A stretch of 64,000 nt of DNA from Gammaproteobacteria bacterium (GTDB lineage: Bacteria > Pseudomonadota > Gammaproteobacteria > Pseudomonadales > Halieaceae): contig JANSYN010000006.1 in the NCBI GenBank assembly GCA_024742415.1, forward strand, positions 62,001 to 126,000. Reading direction: 5' to 3'. Position numbers and translations under genes: made by a program. Shown here piece after piece: positions 1 to 9,742 of this stretch (the first letter of the stretch is position 1; the number at the start of each line of letters is the position of its first letter). A model generated the notes under the pieces. That model was not told the DNA's origin and ran no database searches. It was given only the letters and a program-made list of their open reading frames with translations.

Positions 1-1
1 G

Positions 2-1066
2 ACTAAAGCACTCACCGTATATGCCGGTCGCGAGGCAGCGCGCAGGATCGAGCGTGAGGGCTGGTCACCAACGCTGTTCGACCGGCTTGTCGGCGCCTCC
101 GGCGGTGCCAAGTGGTTCATTCTGGGCCACCTTGACCGGCTGCTCTTTGGCGACTTTTTGCAACGCTCGGACAAACCACTGGATGTGCTGGGTTCGTCCA
201 TCGGCACATGGCGGCATGCCTGCCTGGCGCAGGATGACCCGGTCGACGCCATCGACAGGCTGGAGGCGGGCTATCTTTACCAGAGCTACAGCAGTGCCCG
301 GCCCACACCGGCAGAAGTCAGCCAGGTCAGCCGCGCCATTTTGCAGGACGTGCTGGGCCCCAACGGTGCGGCACAGATCGCCAACCACCCCCGCATTCGC
401 AGCCATATTGTCACGGCCAGGGGGCGCGGCCCTGCCGGAGCACGCTCCAACACCCTGCTCGGCACGGCCATGGGCACGGCGGCGCTGGGCAACATTGCCA
501 GCCGCCGGCTGCTGGCGCTGCACTTTCAACGGGTTGTCTTCCACAGCGGGCCACGACCGGACACAGGGCTGCATTTCACCGACTTTGACACACGTTACAG
601 TCAGCTCTCGGCTGCCAACACTGCCCAGGCTCTGCACGCCAGCGGGTCCATCCCGTTTGTGCTGACCGGCGAGCGCGATATCCCTGGAGCGCCTGGTGGG
701 CAGTACTGGGACGGCGGCATCATCGACTACCATTTCGATATCGCGCAGATGGACAGCGCGGGCTTGCTGCTCTATCCACACTTCAGCGCAGACATCGTGC
801 CCGGCTGGTTCGACAAGTTTTTGCCCTGGCGTAAAACGTCACTGGCCACGCTGGACAAGCTCGTGCTGCTGTGCCCCAGTGCCCAGTTCATCGCCAGCCT
901 GCCACATGCCAAGATTCCCGATCGTTCGGATTTTAAGACGATGGCAGTTCAGGACAGGCAGCACTACTGGCAAACCTGCATCGATCGCAGCCGCGCGCTG
1001 GCCGAGGAGTTCCACGAACTCTTGCAGTCCAGCGACCCGCTCGCCGGGGTTTGTGTGTTGCCCTGA
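2..1066 (+). CDS. Patatin-like phospholipase family protein (5' end outside window)
   Basis: Likely a serine lipid hydrolase of the patatin family. The reading frame is open from base 2 and the true start lies upstream, so the N-terminal oxyanion loop is not seen. The fragment has the nucleophile elbow GASGGAK (Ser at fragment residue 33) and an Asp-Gly-Gly motif in YWDGGIID (Asp at residue 237), which together form the Ser-Asp dyad of this family. No signal peptide can be assessed. It ends 30 bp before the convergent thiolase-like gene. The family assignment is secure from the two motifs and their order. The substrate (phospholipid, neutral lipid or PHA-related) is unknown. Confidence 0.8.
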   Translation, partial: TKALTVYAGREAARRIEREGWSPTLFDRLVGASGGAKWFILGHLDRLLFGDFLQRSDKPLDVLGSSIGTWRHACLAQDDPVDAIDRLEAGYLYQSYSSARPTPAEVSQVSRAILQDVLGPNGAAQIANHPRIRSHIVTARGRGPAGARSNTLLGTAMGTAALGNIASRRLLALHFQRVVFHSGPRPDTGLHFTDFDTRYSQLSAANTAQALHASGSIPFVLTGERDIPGAPGGQYWDGGIIDYHFDIAQMDSAGLLLYPHFSADIVPGWFDKFLPWRKTSLATLDKLVLLCPSAQFIASLPHAKIPDRSDFKTMAVQDRQHYWQTCIDRSRALAEEFHELLQSSDPLAGVCVLP

Positions 1067-1096
1067 TGGTCGGAAGTGGTTCGAATGGGTCAGACG

Positions 1097-2572
1097 TCAG
1101 CGCTGGCTGAACTGCCCGCCGGCAACCGCGCAAGCCTCGCCGCAGAACTCCTGCACCATCATCTGCTGCATTAATGGCGCGTCCTCGCTGTAGGCGACGG
1201 TACGGCGCCCATCCGGCATATCGATCACGGCCACGGCGCGCCACGGGTCCATGCCTTGAAACAAGACGGTATAGCCCGCAATGACGCCATCGCCCTCATA
1301 CTGCGCGGTCACTTCCCGGACATCGGTAATGGCACGCACCTCCTCGGTGACGTCGGCAAACGCCCAGGGCCTGGCAGGTGCCTGTGTTGACCAGAGCCCG
1401 CAGGCCTGCTTGGTCATCAAACCGCTGACTGTGGTCACCAGCCCCGTCTCGCCAGGGCTTTCACGCAACAGCTGCGCCATTTTCACGGTCGCCTGAAAGA
1501 CAAAGTTGTTCAGGGGCCCGCCGCCAAAGGTCATGGCACCGGTCACGCTGATGTCGCCACTTCCGGTGAGGCCAAACTCCTCCTGTTGCACGCGCACGGC
1601 ATAGGGGAAACAGGAATACAGCTCTTTCAGGCGCACCTCGTTAAAGTCAACACCTGCCAGTTCCATCGCCTTGGCTCCCGCCAGACGAAACCCCTCGCTG
1701 GCCGCAAGGTCCCCACGGCTGGACATCAACGACATGAAATTGGATTCCGTGGACGCCAGCGGAAACACCCACTGCGCACGGTCAATACCCCATTGCTGCG
1801 CCTTCTCGGCAGAGCACAGGATCAGGCCAGCAGCCTGGTCTACCGTCCACTGGCTGTTGTGCAATTTGGTGTAGGGGAAAGCGAGCATACGATTACCGGC
1901 AGAGTGCTCACGAATGAACTCGGCCGAAACCGCTTCTTCTGCCCAGGCATCCGGGTTCTGCGCGGCAATTTCACTGTAGCGCGCGTACATCGCCGCCATC
2001 TGGTCACGATGCTCATCAATGGTCAATCCCTGCTTGTAACGCAAGGCGCTATCCATAATGGCGTAATAGCCCACGGGCATACCCAGCCCGGTATTGGACT
2101 CAACCTCGGACATCATCTCTGCTGCGGGCTGCAGCAGGACATCAGGCGCAACCCCCTCCTGCACCGTGGCAGACGCCGCTTCGCCTGCCCGCGCGGCACA
2201 CTGTTCACGATAGCGCGCCTCACCACCGGCAATCAGCAGCACACTTGCCTCGCCCCTGGCGATACGCTCGCAGGCACGATCGACCAGGCTCTGCTGCAAG
2301 ATGCCGAAATCCGCCAGCAGGGTGGTTGCCGCTGTGGCGCCCAGCTTTTCGGCAAGAAGGCGAGCCGGATCACTGTAGGCCCACAGACTGTTGGGCACCA
2401 TTATTTCATCTGCCTGAGCCAGTAGTTCCGGCGCGCCGGCATCGGCGGCTGCGTTGCGCAGCGCCTGCTCCATCAAGGCAATGGGCTCCAGCGCCTGTGT
2501 GTGATCCGCCAGCTTCTGCTGCACGGCCGCCACGCCGACCAGCACCGGTGTGTTGGGAGGACACTCAGCCAT
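1097..2572 (-). CDS. Thiolase-like protein (TLP1-type, acetyl-CoA acetyltransferase-like), probably not a classical thiolase
   Basis: A 491-residue thiolase-fold protein. The N-terminal half shows the usual segment ending ERIARGEASVLLIAGGEA. By eye alignment the position of the nucleophilic Cys holds Gly90 in FGILQQSLV. The C-terminal half has GGGPLNNFVF where active thiolases have GGHP. The last ~80 residues resemble the extra C-terminal domain of thiolase-like protein type 1. Members of that group are annotated as acetyl-CoA acetyltransferases but lack the catalytic residues. The start codon overlaps the end of the LLM oxidoreductase gene by 8 bp, so the two are co-transcribed and probably act on the same acyl-CoA or lipid pathway. 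The real reaction is unknown. Confidence 0.8.
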   Translation of the reverse strand: MAECPPNTPVLVGVAAVQQKLADHTQALEPIALMEQALRNAAADAGAPELLAQADEIMVPNSLWAYSDPARLLAEKLGATAATTLLADFGILQQSLVDRACERIARGEASVLLIAGGEARYREQCAARAGEAASATVQEGVAPDVLLQPAAEMMSEVESNTGLGMPVGYYAIMDSALRYKQGLTIDEHRDQMAAMYARYSEIAAQNPDAWAEEAVSAEFIREHSAGNRMLAFPYTKLHNSQWTVDQAAGLILCSAEKAQQWGIDRAQWVFPLASTESNFMSLMSSRGDLAASEGFRLAGAKAMELAGVDFNEVRLKELYSCFPYAVRVQQEEFGLTGSGDISVTGAMTFGGGPLNNFVFQATVKMAQLLRESPGETGLVTTVSGLMTKQACGLWSTQAPARPWAFADVTEEVRAITDVREVTAQYEGDGVIAGYTVLFQGMDPWRAVAVIDMPDGRRTVAYSEDAPLMQQMMVQEFCGEACAVAGGQFSQR

Positions 2573-3431
2573 TGATGAACTCTCCCGCGTACCAGTTCAG
2601 CTGCTGGATTTTTTCCTCCAGCGATACATCGGGCTCCATCTCGTAGACGTTGCGGAAACCGATCACCACATCGGTGACACCTATACTCTCCAGCTCGTCG
2701 ATCCCGGCCTTGCTGAAGGCATCCTTGCCGGTTGTGAAAACACGGAATTCACCCTCTGCAGTGCCGAACTCTTCACGCAGCTGCTGGATGCGCTTGATGT
2801 AGGCCGTCAGTTCCTGCATGTCGGCACCAGCGCACATCCAGCCATCGCCAAGACGCGCCGCGCGTTTCAGCGCCGGTTCTGTATGCCCCCCGATGAGCAG
2901 TGCCGTGGGGGCCGTGGGCACCGGGTTCATCTTGGCCGCAGGCATGGACAGAACTTCGCCGTCATAGCCAAAGTAATCGCCGCTTTCCAGGCCACGCAAA
3001 ATAGCGATCTGTTCATCAAACCGCTTGCCGCGCTTTTCCCAGGGCACGCCACACACCGCGAAATCCTCTTCCCAGGGGCTGATGCCAATACCGAAGTCAA
3101 AGCGATTACCCGAGAGCGCCTGAATGCCCTGCACCTGTTTCGCGACAATCGGCGCCTGGCGTACCGCCAGCTTATACACAAAGGTCGCAAACCGTATGTT
3201 TGTGGTGACGGCGGCCATCGCCGTTACGGCGATCAATGATTCAATGAACGGCACACTTTCGAGGAATTCGCGGCTGCCATCACTGTTATACGGATACTTT
3301 GAACTGGCCTGCTGGGGGTAGCAGATGCTGTCGGGAACGGTAATGCCATCAAACCCCGCCTTTTCAGCAGCTTGCGCCAGGGGCAGGTAGTGCCCGGCAT
3401 CGCTCATTCCAACTTGATAACTAAACCTCAT
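2565..3431 (-). CDS. LLM-class (luciferase-like) flavin/F420-type oxidoreductase
   Basis: A 288-residue TIM-barrel oxidoreductase of the bacterial luciferase-like superfamily. The N terminus (RFSYQVGMSDAGHYLPLAQAAEK...GFDGITVPDS) and the internal FDFGIGISPWEEDFAVCGVPWEKRG block are typical of LLM proteins usually named F420-dependent. In gammaproteobacteria the cofactor is more likely FMN unless F420 genes exist elsewhere. The ATG at 3431 has an AGGAG box six bases upstream. It is the first gene of a two-gene leftward unit with the thiolase-like gene, which it overlaps by 8 bp. Substrate unknown; a role in lipid or steroid catabolism is a guess from the partner. Confidence 0.82.
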   Translation of the reverse strand: MRFSYQVGMSDAGHYLPLAQAAEKAGFDGITVPDSICYPQQASSKYPYNSDGSREFLESVPFIESLIAVTAMAAVTTNIRFATFVYKLAVRQAPIVAKQVQGIQALSGNRFDFGIGISPWEEDFAVCGVPWEKRGKRFDEQIAILRGLESGDYFGYDGEVLSMPAAKMNPVPTAPTALLIGGHTEPALKRAARLGDGWMCAGADMQELTAYIKRIQQLREEFGTAEGEFRVFTTGKDAFSKAGIDELESIGVTDVVIGFRNVYEMEPDVSLEEKIQQLNWYAGEFING

Positions 3432-3653
3432 GGTTTGCTCCTGGCCGGCTGTCCCGGCTGCGCTGGGAATCGTTCAAAGGGCGTAATGTAGCGGCAAACG
3501 CCCGGCAGGTCTGGCACGGGCGGGAATTTTAGGTTGCTGGCCTCAAATAATGAACTCCTGTGCGAGGCAGCGGTATACTGGCCCGTTCCAGCGCACCATC
3601 CAATGACCAACCGCGCCCGAACCACACCCAAATCAGACAAACACCGAGACGGC

Positions 3654-4553
3654 ATGACCAATACCCTGACACCTGCAACGGCCACAGAGAGTGACAGCGC
3701 CCGGCGATTCCTCTTTGAAGAAGCAGATATTCGCGGCGAAAGCGTACGCCTGACACACAGCTACCGCGAGATCCTCACACTTCATCAGTATGCGCCGGGC
3801 GTCGCCCGGCTGCTGGGTGAGTTTCTGGCGGCCAGCGTGCTGCTCAGTTCGACGCTGAAGTTTGCGGGCAAGCTCATTCTGCAGGCGCGCTCGGACGGAC
3901 AGGTACCGTTATTGATGGCAGAGTGCAGTGACCAACTCCACATCCGCGGAATCGCCCGGGGAGCCGAGCAGGCCACCGGGCTGGAGAACAGCCTGCTGCT
4001 GGCCGACGGCCAACTGGTCATTACCATCGATCCGGACGACGGCCAGCGTTATCAGGGCATTGTTATGCTCGAGGAGGAGTCCCTGGCGGCTAGTATCGAC
4101 AGCTACTTCGCGAGCTCCGAGCAACTGGGCACCCGCCTATGGCTGGCGGCAGACGGGGAACAGGCCGGCGGTATACTGCTGCAACAACTGCCGGCCCAAC
4201 TGCAGGCAGCACCGTCCGTGCGCCGCGCGCAGTGGGAGCACGCGTGCACCCTGGCCGCCACCACGCGGCCGGAAGAACTGCTCAGCCTGGCGCCCACCGA
4301 GCTGCTGAGGCGGCTGTACCATGAAGACAAGGTCAGCGTATTCGAGGCGCGCACAGTGCAATTTGCCTGCACCTGCTCACGCGAGCGCACCCTGGGGGCG
4401 CTGCTATCCCTGGGGAACGAGGAGATCATCTCCCTGCTAAGGGAGATGGGGGTCATCACCATGGACTGCGAGTTCTGCAACATGCAGTACCACTTTGACG
4501 AAAACGACCTGGAGAGCGTGCTTGGGGGCGGCGAGTCCAAAACGTTACACTGA
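3654..4553 (+). CDS. hslO: Redox-regulated holdase chaperone Hsp33
   Basis: Cytosolic chaperone activated by oxidation, holding unfolding proteins during oxidative heat stress. The 299-residue product matches the usual Hsp33 length of about 290. The C-terminal zinc switch is complete: Cys239-x-Cys241 in FACTCSRER and Cys272-x-x-Cys275 in CEFCNMQ. The ATG at 3654 was chosen over upstream in-frame starts (3534, 3603) because the next residues lead directly into the conserved RRFLFEEADIRGESVRL segment. The Shine-Dalgarno match is weak, so the start could shift. It is followed by pckA on the same strand, an arrangement also found in enterobacteria. Confidence 0.95.
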   Translation: MTNTLTPATATESDSARRFLFEEADIRGESVRLTHSYREILTLHQYAPGVARLLGEFLAASVLLSSTLKFAGKLILQARSDGQVPLLMAECSDQLHIRGIARGAEQATGLENSLLLADGQLVITIDPDDGQRYQGIVMLEEESLAASIDSYFASSEQLGTRLWLAADGEQAGGILLQQLPAQLQAAPSVRRAQWEHACTLAATTRPEELLSLAPTELLRRLYHEDKVSVFEARTVQFACTCSRERTLGALLSLGNEEIISLLREMGVITMDCEFCNMQYHFDENDLESVLGGGESKTLH

Positions 4554-4590
4554 TCACAGCTTCCCCGAAATTCGCCCCGCTTATGGTCAT

Positions 4591-4625
4591 TATAATTCAC
4601 AACAGCCCCCAATTATTGCGATAAT
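4591..4625 (+). promoter_or_regulatory. Candidate sigma-70 -10 elements upstream of pckA
   Basis: A TATAAT hexamer at 4591-4596 and a GATAAT at 4620-4625 lie 75-110 bases before the pckA ATG, in an otherwise GC-rich gap. The -35 regions are poor. A TTCACA at 4596-4601 stands 18 bp before the second hexamer. Position and AT content suggest a promoter here; which hexamer is used cannot be told by eye. Confidence 0.4.
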
Positions 4626-4699
4626 GCGCCCCCCAAAACGCCCAACAAAGCCTTCGCGCGCCGCAGCGCCGTAACGCTCAAATAACGACAGGATACGCA

Positions 4700-6259
4700 A
4701 TGACGGTAGATATCCAGACTGCCCAGGAACACACCGACCTGGCGCCCGCCAAACTCATCGAAGAATCCCTGCAGCGCAAAGAGGGCATTCTCTCGGACAC
4801 CGGTGCCCTGCTGGTTACCACCGGCGAGCGCACTGGCCGCTCTCCCGCTGACCGCTTTGTCGTCAAGGAACCCAGCACCGAAGACAGCATTGACTGGGGC
4901 AGCGTCAATCGCCCCTTCGATAGCGACAAGTTCGACGCCCTGTGGGATCGCGTCGAGGCCTATGCCGCCGGACGCGACCGTTTCGTCTCACACCTGCATG
5001 TGGGCGAGCACAGCGACCACTACATCCCGGTAAAAGTGACTACCGAAACTGCCTGGCAGGCACTGTTCGGACGCAACATGTTCATCCGCCCAGGCAACTA
5101 CAACAGTGGTCGCAAACCGGAATGGAATATTCTCAATGTCGCAAGCTTTGTGTGCGAGCCGGAACGCGATGGCACCAATTCAGACGGCGTTGTCATTATC
5201 AACTTTGCCCAACGCAAAGTCCTGCTGGCCGGCATGCGCTATGCCGGCGAGATGAAAAAATCCATGTTCTCCGTGCAGAACTTCCTGCTGCCTGAAAAAG
5301 ATGTCATGCCCATGCACTGCAGCGCCAACGTCGGCGAAGAAGGCGACACCACGCTATTCTTCGGCTTGTCAGGCACCGGCAAGACCACACTGTCGGCAGA
5401 CCCGGGTCGCTTCCTCATCGGCGACGACGAGCACGGCTGGGCAAAGGGGTCTGTCTTCAACCTCGAAGGCGGTTGCTACGCAAAAACAATCGACCTGAGC
5501 CAGAAAAACGAACCGGTTATCTGGGACGCCATCCGCTTTGGTGCAATCATCGAAAACGTGGTGCTTGATGACAACCGACACGCCGACTACACCGACACCA
5601 GCCTGACTGAAAACGGTCGCTGCTGCTATCCGCTGGAACACGTCGAGAAGCGCACAGAGACCAACAACGGCGGAGAGCCCAAGTGCGTTATTTTCCTGAC
5701 CTGTGACGTATCGGGCGTATTGCCCCCTGTCTCTATCCTCACCAAGGAGGCCGCTGCCTACCACTTTTTGTCAGGGTACACCGCACGGGTGGGGTCGACA
5801 GAACTGGGCGCAGAAGCGGGTATCAACCCCACGTTCTCAACCTGCTTTGGCGCGCCCTTCATGCCGCGTCCTGCGCGTGACTATGCAGAACTGTTAATGA
5901 AGCGCATCGAGGATTTCGACAGCCAGGTGTATCTGGTCAATACCGGATGGGCCGGGGGTTCAGGCGCTCCTGGCGGCAGCGGGTCACGCTTCCCCATCCC
6001 GGTCACCCGCGCCGTTGTGCACGCCTGCCAGACCGGCGCCCTGCTCAACACAGCTACTCAACACCTGGATATTCTCAACCTGGATTTTCCCACCGAGATA
6101 CCCGGAGTGGACGCCAGATACGTGGACCCACGCGCCGGTTGGGGTGACGAAGCCGCCTACGATGATCAGGCCAGCAAGCTCGCCGCGCTGTTTGCCGAGA
6201 ACATCAAGAACTTTGAAGTCTCCGATGCAATTATCGCGGCAGGCCCCAGGGCGGGGTAA
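4700..6259 (+). CDS. pckA: Phosphoenolpyruvate carboxykinase (ATP)
   Basis: Converts oxaloacetate plus ATP to phosphoenolpyruvate plus CO2, the first committed step of gluconeogenesis, in the cytosol. The 519-residue protein carries the kinase P-loop [14 protein letters not shown] (residues 222 onward, Lys228). It also has the metal- and substrate-binding GDDEHGW motif and the RxNP-type segment near MFIRPGNYN. The length is normal for the ATP-dependent form. The ATG follows an AGGA box. The gene sits downstream of hslO and ends in a clear intrinsic terminator. It suits a heterotroph growing on acids or lipids. Confidence 0.97.
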   Translation: MTVDIQTAQEHTDLAPAKLIEESLQRKEGILSDTGALLVTTGERTGRSPADRFVVKEPSTEDSIDWGSVNRPFDSDKFDALWDRVEAYAAGRDRFVSHLHVGEHSDHYIPVKVTTETAWQALFGRNMFIRPGNYNSGRKPEWNILNVASFVCEPERDGTNSDGVVIINFAQRKVLLAGMRYAGEMKKSMFSVQNFLLPEKDVMPMHCSANVGEEGDTTLFFGLSGTGKTTLSADPGRFLIGDDEHGWAKGSVFNLEGGCYAKTIDLSQKNEPVIWDAIRFGAIIENVVLDDNRHADYTDTSLTENGRCCYPLEHVEKRTETNNGGEPKCVIFLTCDVSGVLPPVSILTKEAAAYHFLSGYTARVGSTELGAEAGINPTFSTCFGAPFMPRPARDYAELLMKRIEDFDSQVYLVNTGWAGGSGAPGGSGSRFPIPVTRAVVHACQTGALLNTATQHLDILNLDFPTEIPGVDARYVDPRAGWGDEAAYDDQASKLAALFAENIKNFEVSDAIIAAGPRAG

Positions 6260-6285
6260 TAACACATCCTGTGCACTACGCCGAA

Positions 6286-6308
6286 AGCCCGCTATGCGGG
6301 CTTTTTTT
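6286..6308 (+). terminator. Intrinsic terminator of pckA
   Basis: Stem AGCCCGC (6286-6292), loop TAT, stem GCGGGCT (6296-6302), running into a T tract to 6308. It lies 27 bases after the pckA stop. Confidence 0.9.
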
Positions 6309-6449
6309 GTGGGGAAAGAAACCACCTGCACGTTGCCCGCAGCCACCGTTGCCAGACGGCCACAGGTCTGCCCGCAGGCTTTACCGGTGCGCGCTCATGC
6401 CAGCTTGTGGCGGACACCTGGGCAAACCACCTTAGGGGCAGCAAACACA

Positions 6450-6570
6450 CAACTGACACACAACCACCACGCAACTACTGCTCAACTACTGCTCAACTAC
6501 TGCTCAAAAACGACGCAACTACGATTCAACTACGATTCAACTACGATTCAACTACGATTCAACGACGATG
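6450..6570. repeat. 11-bp tandem array (about 11 units)
   Basis: Units begin with CAAC. There are two diverged units (6450-6471), three copies of CAACTACTGCT (6472-6504), one diverged unit, four copies of CAACTACGATT (6516-6559) and a final CAACGACGATG (6560-6570). The period is exactly 11 bases throughout. Two subfamilies of unit, each locally amplified, imply repeated slippage or unequal exchange. The array lies between the 3' ends of two convergent genes. Confidence 0.92.
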
Positions 6571-6579
6571 CAAAACAAC

Positions 6580-9500
6580 TTACAGCCCGTCAATGACATC
6601 CGGCAGCGCCTGACGCCGATGAAACACACGCAACGCAACCTGCTCACCGAGCAAGTACAGGCAAGGCACAAGAATCAGGGTGACACCCGTTGCCAGCAAC
6701 ACACCAAAGGCCAGGGATATCACCATGGGAATCATGAACTGCGCCTGAATGCTGGTTTCAAACATGATCGGCAACAGGCCCACGAAGGTAGTCAGCGAGG
6801 TAAGAATGATGGGGCGAAACCGGTCTTCCCCCCCCTGCAACAGGGCCTCGATCACCCCGTGCCCGGTAGCCCGCAGCTGGTTGATCCGATCAATCAGAAC
6901 CAGGTTGTCATTGACCACAACACCTGCCGCGGCAATCACCCCCAGTAGCGAAAACATACTGATCTGCCAGCCCAGCAAGGCGTGGCCGAAAATCGCCCCC
7001 ATCACCCCGAAAGGCACCGCAGTCAGCACCAGAAGCGGCTGAAAGTACGAGCGAAATGGAATCGCCATCAGGGCGTACACTATCAGCATTGCAAGCCCCA
7101 TATAGGTCAGCATGGCAGTCAGGAACTCGCTTTCTTCCTGGAGCTCACCATCCAGTTTGAGAGTCAAACCAGGGAAACGCTGCTGCAGTTCCGGCAGGTG
7201 CTTGTTGACCACTTCGTTGACCACCGCGCGGGGGTCAGCCACTCCGCGCGCCGCATCAGCAGTCATCGTGAGTGTGCGCTTGCGATCAAGCCGTTCGATC
7301 GTGACGTAGCCCGGCTGGTACTGCACCTGGGCCACCGTATCGAAGGGCACCTCGGCACCACTGGGCGCACGCACGCGCAGCTCGTCGAGGTTATCTACCG
7401 ACACGCGCTCGCCTTCCGGGTAGCGCACCATCACGCGTACATCTTCCTTGGTGCGCGGAATACGCTGCGCTTCTGCGCCATAAAATGCCTGGCGCACCTG
7501 GCGGGCCAGATCGGCCAGGGTAATGGACAGGTTTTCAGCCGCGGGCTTGAGACCCAGTTCGATCTCCTCGCGCGGTGACTGCAGGGAGTCGTTGATGTTG
7601 AACACCCCCGGGTAGGCTTGCAGGATATCGCGCAATTCTATGGCCACCTGCCGCAGATCCTCCAGGGAGGCCGAGGAAAACACCAGCGTGATTGGGCTGC
7701 CCATCTCGTTAAAGGTGTAATCCATCTGGAAATCTTCCACCGGGCCGACGTCGCCGATAGCCTCACGCCAACGCTCTGTAAGCTCTGCGATATCGACTGC
7801 CGAAGAGCGCGCTTCAATCCAGGCCTTGACTTCGTTCTCACGCGCGGAAGAAAACACATGGCCGACTGCCTCTTCTTCGCCTGCAAACCGAGGATCCTCG
7901 TTGTACTGCTGCTTGATTCGCAGCGCCGCGTCCTCAACCTGACGCAACACGCGCAGGGAATCGGCATAGGGGCCACCCTCGGGCAAAGTGATCTCAGCTT
8001 CGGTGTAATCTGCTGTCACGGCGGGGAAGAACGCCGAACGCAGCCAGCCACCCCCGTACAGCGCCAGGCTGAACATCAGCGCTACGAAGAACAGCGCAGC
8101 GACCACTGCATTGGCCTGCAGGCAGCGCGCCAGGAAGGGACGGTAAATTTCCCTGGCGCAGCGCACCATTTGTCGCGCCACCGTTTGCCGGTACTCCTCC
8201 AGTTGGCGCAGCACGGCGAAACGACTGGGCCGCATAGGACGCATGTGGGCAAGGTGCGCGGGAAGTATCCACAGGCATTCAATCAGTGAAAAGGTCAGGG
8301 CAATAATCACCACAACCGGCAGCGGAATGGACGCTGACGCCATCTCACCCGGTAAAAACAGCATCGGCGCGACAAAGATCATGGTGGAAATCACCGCATA
8401 CATCACCGGCTTCATCACGGCGCGTGTACCCATAACCGCACCCTTGGCGCCGGTCTCTCCCGCCGCTTGATGTGCGTGCACCGATTCACCCACGATAATC
8501 GCGTCATCGACAACGATGCCCAGAATGAGCAGGAAGGCCATCATCGACACCATGTTCAGGCTGATACCGGTGAACGGCAGCACAAAAAACGTGCCCAGGA
8601 AAGCCACTGCGATCCCTGCACAGACCCACAGGGCCAGCAACGGCCGCAAAAAGATCATGAGCAGGATAAACACCAGAACCAATCCACCGATGCCATTGGT
8701 TACCAGCGTATCGGTGCGCTCGCGAAACGGCTCGGCGGAATCACGCCAGAACTCGATGACAACACCCGGTGGCAGCGTGGCGCGGGTATTCTCCACCCAC
8801 CGGGCGACCGATTCACTGGTCGCCAGGGTATCGGGGCTGGACGTCACAAAGACACTGAGGTTATGCACCGGCAGGCCATTGAGCCGCGAGCGCACATCCA
8901 CGTCCTCAAAACCGTCGGTGATGGTGGCGACATCACCCAGTACCAACTGGGCACCGTCGCGCGTACTCACCAGGGGGATACGTTCGAAATCCAGCTGGTT
9001 ATAGGCCTGGCCGCGAGTCTGGAGCTGGATATCACCCTGGCTCGTTTTAATCGCGCCTGCGGGCAGATTCAGGGAGGAGCCGCGAATGGCGGCCACAACA
9101 TCGTTTAATGTCAGCCCATATTGGCGCAGCGTCAACTCCGACACTTCCACTGCCACTTCATAGGGCCGTGGGCTGCCCAGTTCCACTACTGCAACATGAG
9201 GTTGCGCCGCAAGGTCATCGCGCAGGCGTTCACCCAGCTCCTTCAACTCACGTTCACCGATATCACCGGCAACGCTTACCATCGCCATGAAGTGTCGATG
9301 CGCCAACTCCGTGATCACCGGTCGTTCTGCATCGGCGGGGAATGTGGAAATCGCATCGACGCGGGTTTTGACTTCGGCGGTCAGGCGCTGCACGTCATAA
9401 CCCGATTCCGCTTCGACCAACACGGTACCCAGACCCTGGCGCGCCGTTGAGCGGATCTCCTTCACGCCATTCAGGTCGTGCACGGCCTCCTCGATGCGCT

Positions 9501-9696
9501 TACAGATTTGTTGCTCGACCTCACCAGGGCCGGCTCCGGGATAAGGCATGGATACACTGACGAGGTTCAGCTCAAAGTCGGGGAAGTATTTTTTATCCAG
9601 TGATGGAATCCCCAGGGCGCCACCGACGATGAACAGCACCATCAACAGGTTGGCGGCAATGGGGTTATCGACGAACCAGCGAATCGCGCCGCCCAT
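6580..9696 (-). CDS. RND-family efflux transporter, inner-membrane pump subunit
   Basis: Proton-driven exporter of the AcrB/HAE1 family, 1038 residues. It shows the first transmembrane helix (residues 12-30) and the porter loops. The TM4 motif ILGIVVDDAIIVGES has the paired Asp397-Asp398 needed for proton relay. A second 6-helix block follows, with the matching GVVVNDNLVLIDR motif near the C terminus. It is the second gene of a leftward operon, 46 bases after the adaptor gene. No outer-membrane channel gene is next to it, so a TolC-like partner elsewhere is likely. Substrates cannot be predicted. The stop codon is directly bordered by the 11-bp tandem array. Confidence 0.95.
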   Translation of the reverse strand: MGGAIRWFVDNPIAANLLMVLFIVGGALGIPSLDKKYFPDFELNLVSVSMPYPGAGPGEVEQQICKRIEEAVHDLNGVKEIRSTARQGLGTVLVEAESGYDVQRLTAEVKTRVDAISTFPADAERPVITELAHRHFMAMVSVAGDIGERELKELGERLRDDLAAQPHVAVVELGSPRPYEVAVEVSELTLRQYGLTLNDVVAAIRGSSLNLPAGAIKTSQGDIQLQTRGQAYNQLDFERIPLVSTRDGAQLVLGDVATITDGFEDVDVRSRLNGLPVHNLSVFVTSSPDTLATSESVARWVENTRATLPPGVVIEFWRDSAEPFRERTDTLVTNGIGGLVLVFILLMIFLRPLLALWVCAGIAVAFLGTFFVLPFTGISLNMVSMMAFLLILGIVVDDAIIVGESVHAHQAAGETGAKGAVMGTRAVMKPVMYAVISTMIFVAPMLFLPGEMASASIPLPVVVIIALTFSLIECLWILPAHLAHMRPMRPSRFAVLRQLEEYRQTVARQMVRCAREIYRPFLARCLQANAVVAALFFVALMFSLALYGGGWLRSAFFPAVTADYTEAEITLPEGGPYADSLRVLRQVEDAALRIKQQYNEDPRFAGEEEAVGHVFSSARENEVKAWIEARSSAVDIAELTERWREAIGDVGPVEDFQMDYTFNEMGSPITLVFSSASLEDLRQVAIELRDILQAYPGVFNINDSLQSPREEIELGLKPAAENLSITLADLARQVRQAFYGAEAQRIPRTKEDVRVMVRYPEGERVSVDNLDELRVRAPSGAEVPFDTVAQVQYQPGYVTIERLDRKRTLTMTADAARGVADPRAVVNEVVNKHLPELQQRFPGLTLKLDGELQEESEFLTAMLTYMGLAMLIVYALMAIPFRSYFQPLLVLTAVPFGVMGAIFGHALLGWQISMFSLLGVIAAAGVVVNDNLVLIDRINQLRATGHGVIEALLQGGEDRFRPIILTSLTTFVGLLPIMFETSIQAQFMIPMVISLAFGVLLATGVTLILVPCLYLLGEQVALRVFHRRQALPDVIDGL

Positions 9697-9742
9697 GGCT
9701 CAGCCCCTCCAACCGGTCAAAACGGTGGTCACCAAGAGCACT

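Larger units (their letters stand above)
6260..6579. other. Convergent intergenic space between pckA and the RND pump
   Basis: 320 bases with no credible gene. It holds the pckA terminator at its left end and an 11-bp tandem array that fills its right third and stops about ten bases before the pump stop codon. The middle (about 6310-6449) shows nothing recognisable. Confidence 0.8.

Noticed and set aside
6015-6596. Open frame spanning the pckA end and the 11-bp array, giving a repetitive peptide
   Set aside because: It starts inside pckA in another frame, has no ribosome site, and its Thr/Gln/Leu repeats simply follow the DNA repeat.
6568-6948. Rightward open frame opposite the pump gene
   Set aside because: It lies wholly antisense to the conserved RND C-terminal region and has no homologous look; a shadow of codon bias.
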